A stretch of 64,000 nucleotides of DNA, from NCBI GenBank assembly GCA_039105265.1, contig JAPFFF010000006.1, positions 6,014,001 through 6,078,000 of the forward strand, in the 5' to 3' direction. The notes under the pieces were generated by a model. The model made no database searches. It was not told the DNA's origin and saw nothing but the letters and a program-made list of their open reading frames with translations. Positions 58,829 through 64,000 of this stretch are shown here, piece by piece. This stretch comes from Tritrichomonas musculus. Taxonomy: Eukaryota > Parabasalia > Tritrichomonadida > Tritrichomonadidae. Positions within the stretch are counted from its first letter, which is position 1, and every line of letters starts with the position of its first letter. The translations under genes and the position numbers were made by a program.

Positions 58829-59018
58829 TAAAATTTTATTTCCCTTTTTTTAATTCTCAATTCTTTTTTAATACTTTTTTGATTCAACCATAATCATTAT
58901 ATCCTTTCTGAATAAACAATCAAAATCAGCAGTAATCAATAAAAAAAATTATTTTTATTTCGAATGAGCTCGAAGCGACCGTTTAATCCCAAATTGTGAC
59001 CAACTTTTTAAAAACGAA

Positions 59019-61694
59019 ATGTGGGGAACTGCAACAGGATTACTTGCTCTTCTTTCTGAGAAGAAACCCGAATTTATAATCCATGGCCTCCGATCTCTTC
59101 ATACAATCATTGAAGATGAATGGCCTCAGATTGCTGACGAACTCATTCCAAAAGAAAAATCTTTAATTCTCAAACTAGCAAATGACAAGAAATTTCCCGA
59201 CCACAAAAATGCTGCTCTGTTGGCATCAAAAACTTATTATCATTTAGGCGATCTCGATGAAGCAATCGAAAACGCAATACTTGCAGGAGATGAATTTGAT
59301 ACTACAAAAAACGATGAATATACGTCAACTATCGTCGCACATGCAATCAAAAAATATATCGAAATACAAAAAGACGAAGAGCTAAAGAAGAAAGATAACG
59401 ATAAATATAATTTTTATATGGAATCTTTATCTAAAATTGTAACTAGCATACTTAGAAACTTATTAGAACAAAAAAATTATGTTGAATGCTTATGCTTAGC
59501 TATTGAAACAAGCTGCAAAACTTTCGTTAAGACAACTTTACAAGAGAAGCCTTCTCTAGTTACCAAAGCAATAACATTAACCATGGATACTGTTAAAGAT
59601 TCAAAATATAGACAAGATCTTCTTAAATCTTTTGTGGAATTTGCTGCAAAGTATTGCGATAAATTCCAACTTTCTCAATTATATCATGCTTTACGTGAGC
59701 CAAAATTTGTATCTGATCTTTTAGTTACATTAAGAACATCACCGAAATCCGATAATTGGCTTTTAGCATATCAAATCGCTTTTGAATTAGCAGAAAATGC
59801 ATCTCAAAAGTTCCGTTCAGATGTTATTGAAGAATTAAAACAGAGGCAGAACTTTGATCAAGATTGTAAAGAAACAATGGAAAATATATTAACAAGAAAA
59901 ACTTTATTGGATCTTTATCTTCAATTTTTATTCAAAAACAACAAAACAGATATTCATATCATTGTTGCATTAAAAGAAACTCTCGATAACACAAAAATGT
60001 TAGTCCATTCGTCCGTTATTACTGCATATTGCTTCATGTTTGCTGGAACAGGTGATGATAACTTTTATCGTAATAATACAAATTGGTTTTCAAATGGCCG
60101 AAAATGGTCACAATTTATGACAATTGCTGGTGTTGGTGCCATTCATATTGGACACTTAAAAGCAGCTTTACAAGTACTTCAGCCGTTTTTACAAAAAACC
60201 ACACCAGCATATGCATTTGGTGGAGGTCTTTATGCATTAGGCCTTATATATGCCAACTATTCTTGGGACGAACGTGCGCTTAAGACGGTTTTGAGTGCTT
60301 TAAAGATCCCGGGACCATCTTCTTTTGTTGTTCGTCACGGAGGATGCCTTGCTCTTGGCCTAATAGCAATGGGATCTCAGAAAAAAGAATATTACACCAA
60401 AGCTCGTGAAATTTTAGATGATGATTTCCCAGAAGCTGGTGAAGTCGCTGGCTATGCTATTGGAATGATTATGCTTGGTTGTGGCGCATGCAAAGAATTA
60501 GAAGAACTTTATGAATTTGCAAATCATAGCCAACACGAAAAAGTTACACGTGGTATTTCTATGGCATTGGCTTTAATGATGTATGGAAAAGAAGAAATGA
60601 GCGAAACTCTAGTTCAAAGTTTACAGATTTCGCCAACTCCTCTTCTTAGGGAAAGCGCTGCATGGGTAACTGCACTCGCTTTTGTTGGAACTGCTTCCAA
60701 CGTTGCTTTACAGAGACTTCTTCACTTAGCAGTTAGTGATGTTAATCCTGATGTTCGAAGAGCAGCTGTTATTGGTGTTGGATTTGTCCTTAGTAGGTCT
60801 CCAAAAGAAGTCCCAAGCATGGTTAATTTGTTAGCAAAAAGCTACCATCCTCATGTTCGAAGTGGTGCTGCACTTGCATTAGGCATAGCATGTGCAGGAA
60901 CAGGAATGACCGAAGCTATTGACATTTTAGAACCTCTCCTCGAAGATCTTGAAGATTTCGTCAAGCAAAGCGCAATGATTGCAATGGCAATGGTATTACA
61001 ACAACAAAGTGATGCATCAGTTCCATATGCCAAAAAATTCAGAGCTTATTTAAGAAAGCTTATCGGCAAGAAGAGGAACGATCTTCAGGTCTTTGGCTTA
61101 TGCCTTGCGTATGGAATATTAAATGCTGGAGGAAGAAATGTAGTTATTTCATGTAATTCTTTGCGAGGAGAAAACTCAGTTCTTGCAACAGTTGCTCTTG
61201 CCTTATTCTGCAATTATTTCTACTGGCAACCATTAGCTTTGATGCTTCCTCTTTCATTTCATCCAACCGCTGTTATTGGCCTTGATAAAGATTTGAATAC
61301 ACCAGACTGGCAAATAATGAGTAAAGGCAATAAGAAATTATATGCAAATCCTCCATCATTCGAAAGTGAAAAGGAAGTGATGACATTAGGTAAAATGGCA
61401 ACTTTATCTGTCAATAAGGGTGTGACTGCAGCTGGTATCGCAGCTGCTAGAGCAGCTGCTCAAGCTGATGAAAAAGCTGAATTGGAAAATGAAAGGAAAA
61501 AAGAAGAAGAAGAACAAAATGAAGAAGAACATTTTGAAATCCTTAAAAACCCTTCTAGAGTAACATTAAATCAATTGGAAGGTATTAATTTAACTTTTTG
61601 CAAGAAATATAGACCAATTACAGGCGAAGTATTTCATGGATTTGTAATGCTAAAAGAAATTCACGAAGAAGAAGAAGAGGAAGAGGAGAAATAA
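59019..61694 (+). CDS. RPN2: 26S proteasome regulatory subunit RPN2 (PSMD1)
   Basis: An 891-aa non-ATPase subunit of the 19S base that scaffolds the regulatory particle. The middle carries PC repeats with the typical Gly/Ala-rich helical pairs (HGGCLALGLIAMGSQ, RSGAALALGIACAGTGMTEA, VRRAAVIGVGFVLSRSP). The N-terminal start MWGTATGLLALLSEKKPEF and the C-terminal Glu/Lys-rich insert followed by a beta domain fit RPN2. The size matches the family (about 900-1000 aa). Confidence 0.9.
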   Translation: MWGTATGLLALLSEKKPEFIIHGLRSLHTIIEDEWPQIADELIPKEKSLILKLANDKKFPDHKNAALLASKTYYHLGDLDEAIENAILAGDEFDTTKNDEYTSTIVAHAIKKYIEIQKDEELKKKDNDKYNFYMESLSKIVTSILRNLLEQKNYVECLCLAIETSCKTFVKTTLQEKPSLVTKAITLTMDTVKDSKYRQDLLKSFVEFAAKYCDKFQLSQLYHALREPKFVSDLLVTLRTSPKSDNWLLAYQIAFELAENASQKFRSDVIEELKQRQNFDQDCKETMENILTRKTLLDLYLQFLFKNNKTDIHIIVALKETLDNTKMLVHSSVITAYCFMFAGTGDDNFYRNNTNWFSNGRKWSQFMTIAGVGAIHIGHLKAALQVLQPFLQKTTPAYAFGGGLYALGLIYANYSWDERALKTVLSALKIPGPSSFVVRHGGCLALGLIAMGSQKKEYYTKAREILDDDFPEAGEVAGYAIGMIMLGCGACKELEELYEFANHSQHEKVTRGISMALALMMYGKEEMSETLVQSLQISPTPLLRESAAWVTALAFVGTASNVALQRLLHLAVSDVNPDVRRAAVIGVGFVLSRSPKEVPSMVNLLAKSYHPHVRSGAALALGIACAGTGMTEAIDILEPLLEDLEDFVKQSAMIAMAMVLQQQSDASVPYAKKFRAYLRKLIGKKRNDLQVFGLCLAYGILNAGGRNVVISCNSLRGENSVLATVALALFCNYFYWQPLALMLPLSFHPTAVIGLDKDLNTPDWQIMSKGNKKLYANPPSFESEKEVMTLGKMATLSVNKGVTAAGIAAARAAAQADEKAELENERKKEEEEQNEEEHFEILKNPSRVTLNQLEGINLTFCKKYRPITGEVFHGFVMLKEIHEEEEEEEEK

Positions 61695-62223
61695 ATCAAT
61701 GGTAACAATTGATTGTTGTTTAAGATATTTATTTTTGATTGTTTTTTTTTTATTTTTAGATTTTTTTTGATACATCTAAATTTGATATGAATTTTAAAAA
61801 TAATAAAAAAGTATATAAAACCAATTTTTCTTTTGTAATCATTTTGGCTAATATTATTTATTATTTATGAAAAAAATTTCATTTTTATTTTAGATCTAAA
61901 AATTTCTTTGAATCTCTTAATAACATAAATTTACTTTGCGTTTCTAAATTTGTTAACAAGCATGACATTTTTATCTTTGAAAAATAATTATACATGAAAA
62001 TAATTTTAATCTTTAATTTGAATAACACTCGGATGATCATTTCTGAATTTTAAATGGCATCAGAAAATTCAGATGTTATAGTGTCACTTAAATTATGTTC
62101 AGCGAAATTAACATACAAAAAGTTATTTACATTCTTATAAAACCGCCTCATTTTTGGTCGAGATTAACGACCAATTCACTATTTTAAATTTTATTTAAAT
62201 TATTCAATAGTTTTTTCTAAAAA
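61695..62223. other. AT-rich intergenic DNA
   Basis: About 530 bp between RPN2 and prolyl-tRNA synthetase. Nothing recognisable apart from the initiator near its right edge. Confidence 0.5.
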
Positions 62224-62229
62224 TCATAG
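62224..62229 (+). promoter_or_regulatory. Initiator-like TCATAG abutting the ProRS start
   Basis: TCATAG ends one base before ATG 62230 and fits TCAYW; if used, the mRNA leader is only a few bases. Confidence 0.4.
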
Positions 62230-63687
62230 ATGTCGAAACAACAACAAAAAAAGAAAGTAAGCGCTCAGAATGCATCCCTCACGTTCAAAATCCCAAAATC
62301 TAATTTCTCTGACTGGTATGATGAACTAATGGTCACTGCAGGAATTGTTGATAAAGATCATTGGGATACGAAAGGAATGCCAATATTTCTTCCATATGGT
62401 TATTCAATGCATCTTGCAATCATGAAACTTGTCGAAGATGACTTTTCAAAAATGGGTGTTAAACAATATCAATTCCCAGCTTTCATTCCTAAATCATTCT
62501 TGACACGTGAAGCTGATCATGTTAAAGGATTTGAAAGTGAATGCTTTTGGCATGAAGACAAAATGTGTCTTCGACCAACATCAGAAACAGCAATTTACTC
62601 AATGTTTCACATTTGGGTTAAATCTGTTGAAGATTTACCATTGATGGTTATGCAAACATGCAATGTTTATCGTTATGAAACTAAAAATACAAAACCTTTG
62701 ATCCGTGTTAGAGAAATCCCATGGAACGAAGCACACACAGCACATGCAACTCGTGAAGAAGCACTTGATGTTCTTGAGCAATTCTGGGGCTGCGTCCACC
62801 ATATCTTCACAGACCAACTTTCAATCGATGGATTAAGACTTCGTAGACCTGAATGGGACAAATTCCCAGGCGCAGAACATACAGATGTTCTTGATATTGT
62901 TATGCCATGTGGCCGTGTTCTTCAAAGTGTTGGAGCTCACTATTTAGGACAACATTTCTCTAAAGTTTTTGATATTAAAGCCAATGGTGAAAATTCATAC
63001 ATGACATGCATCGGTATTTCAACAAGAGCACTTGCTGCAGTTCTTTCAATGCATGGTGATGATGACGGTCTTGTTTTACCATCAGTGATCGCCCCATATC
63101 AAATCATAATTGTTCCAATTATTGGTAAAAAACCAGATCAAGAGCTTCTTACAAAATTAGATGAAATGAAAGAACAACTTATCAACGCTGGATTTCGTGT
63201 TCGTGTTGATCTTAACCCACAGAAACGACCAGGAGAGAAGTATTACTACTATCAGATGAAAGGTGTTCCACTTCGAATTGATTTTGGAAGTCGTGACTTA
63301 AAGGAAAACAAATTTGTACTTGTTGTTAGAGCAATTGAGGGTAAGAAAGAATATTCTCTTGATCAACTTGTTCCAGCTTGCCAAGAAGCACTCCGTAATT
63401 ATGATGAACAACTCAAGCAACGTGCACAAGCTCATCTTAAGTCACGTGTCGTCGATTGTGATGACATTAATAAGATTCCAGAAATTCTTCAACAAGGAGG
63501 TTTCGCTAGAATTCCTTACTTCACAATGGGAAAGGAAGGTGCTGAAGGAGCAAATAGAATTCATGATTTATGCAATGCAGAAATTAGAGGTTGGCAACCA
63601 CTTGAACAACAACCAGGAGAAGGCGTTACTTGCATTGTTACCGGAAAACCAGCCAAATTCTGGGCTTATGTAGCACGTTCATACTAA
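62230..63687 (+). CDS. ProRS: Prolyl-tRNA synthetase
   Basis: A 485-aa class II synthetase that charges tRNA-Pro with proline. It is the archaeal/eukaryotic-type form: FSDWYDELMVTAGIVD at the start, KGFESECFWHEDK, the LRPTSETAIY motif (~aa 117-126), motif 2 VYRYETKNTKPLIRVREIPW, and GRVLQSVGAHYLGQHFSKVF. An anticodon-binding domain (YQIIIVPIIGKK...) and the C-terminal zinc-type domain ending in an aromatic Tyr follow. No YbaK-like editing domain or EPRS fusion is attached. Length is as expected for a stand-alone enzyme. Confidence 0.93.
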   Translation: MSKQQQKKKVSAQNASLTFKIPKSNFSDWYDELMVTAGIVDKDHWDTKGMPIFLPYGYSMHLAIMKLVEDDFSKMGVKQYQFPAFIPKSFLTREADHVKGFESECFWHEDKMCLRPTSETAIYSMFHIWVKSVEDLPLMVMQTCNVYRYETKNTKPLIRVREIPWNEAHTAHATREEALDVLEQFWGCVHHIFTDQLSIDGLRLRRPEWDKFPGAEHTDVLDIVMPCGRVLQSVGAHYLGQHFSKVFDIKANGENSYMTCIGISTRALAAVLSMHGDDDGLVLPSVIAPYQIIIVPIIGKKPDQELLTKLDEMKEQLINAGFRVRVDLNPQKRPGEKYYYYQMKGVPLRIDFGSRDLKENKFVLVVRAIEGKKEYSLDQLVPACQEALRNYDEQLKQRAQAHLKSRVVDCDDINKIPEILQQGGFARIPYFTMGKEGAEGANRIHDLCNAEIRGWQPLEQQPGEGVTCIVTGKPAKFWAYVARSY

Positions 63688-63931
63688 TTTTTGATTCAAT
63701 AAATAATACATTCTTAGATTTTTTAGGGAAGATTTTAAGACAATATATATATAAAATTTGATAGATTCTAAATAATAAACAAAATTTCATATTATGTGAT
63801 TTTGGCAATATTCAAAACTCAATTGCAGTGGATCCATTCTTTTTTATCAAAAAGTTTTCTATTACAAAATTGTTATAATTTTTTTTTTTTTTGTTTTTGG
63901 CGCTATAAAGAAATCTTTTTATTTAAAAAAG
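63688..63931. other. AT-rich intergenic DNA
   Basis: About 240 bp with a long T-run near 63880. Probably contains the promoter of the next ORF. Confidence 0.4.
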
Positions 63932-64000
63932 ATGCATACTCCATTTGAAAATGAAATATCTCGTGTTCATTTACAAAATTTGATTGATAAAAAACCAGAT
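63932..64000 (+). CDS. Start of a further gene (partial)
   Basis: An ATG opens a frame of 23 codons (MHTPFENEISRVHLQNLIDK...) that runs off the right end of the window. The codons look coding, but the stretch is too short to identify. Confidence 0.4.
   Translation, partial: MHTPFENEISRVHLQNLIDKKPD

Overview
This window looks like nuclear DNA of a trichomonad parasite (Parabasalia), perhaps Tritrichomonas or a close relative. The grounds are very AT-rich intergenic DNA, long uninterrupted single-exon genes, and a trichomonad-type initiator (TCAYW) a few bases upstream of several start codons. The gene families also fit: BspA-like leucine-rich repeats, R2R3 Myb factors, many coiled-coil proteins, mariner, Kolobok-like and Maverick elements. 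The species is inferred from these features, not proven.

Layout. 1-2700: the end of a Q/N-rich protein, pyridoxal kinase and a small YbjN-like protein. 2570-18864: a retrotransposon nest bounded by two inverted tRNA-Met(CAT) genes. It holds one intact LINE of about 10 kb with a single 3275-codon ORF. The ORF has two copies of an FDP module around a Q/N-rich tract, an R2R3 Myb pair plus a third Myb-like repeat, two triplets of C2H2 fingers, a YADD reverse transcriptase, a CCHC knuckle and a PD-(D/E)xK nuclease (R2/CRE-like architecture). The nest also holds three decayed relatives, one carrying a mariner insertion. 18921-39000: host genes for a CFAP251-like ciliary protein, an unknown 648-aa protein, a doublecortin-like/P-loop protein, a USP7-like deubiquitinase head-to-head with an N6AMT1-like methyltransferase, an Asn-rich coiled-coil protein, a Rab-like GTPase, two unknown proteins and an R2R3 Myb. 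36200-41050: gene-poor DNA with a decayed coding remnant and a likely MITE. 41050-51700: two Maverick/Polinton fragments separated by a broken LRR gene, a Kolobok-like DNA transposon (TTAA duplication) and a MYG1 gene fragment. 52339-64000: a BspA-like LRR protein, a Ser/Thr kinase, two coiled-coil proteins, proteasome subunit RPN2, prolyl-tRNA synthetase and the start of one more ORF.

The most interesting system is the tRNA-targeting giant LINE. Its 5' end lies directly after the tRNA discriminator base and begins with a T-run, which would serve as the Pol III terminator. A 15-bp piece of the tRNA 3' end is repeated at its 3' end, so the host tRNA-Met gene stays whole. A second, divergent copy shows the same junction, which argues for true site preference. 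Successive insertions appear stacked behind the same tRNA. The locus has also undergone an inverted duplication that carried the tRNA and 240 bp of flank, cutting a copy of the neighbouring gene.
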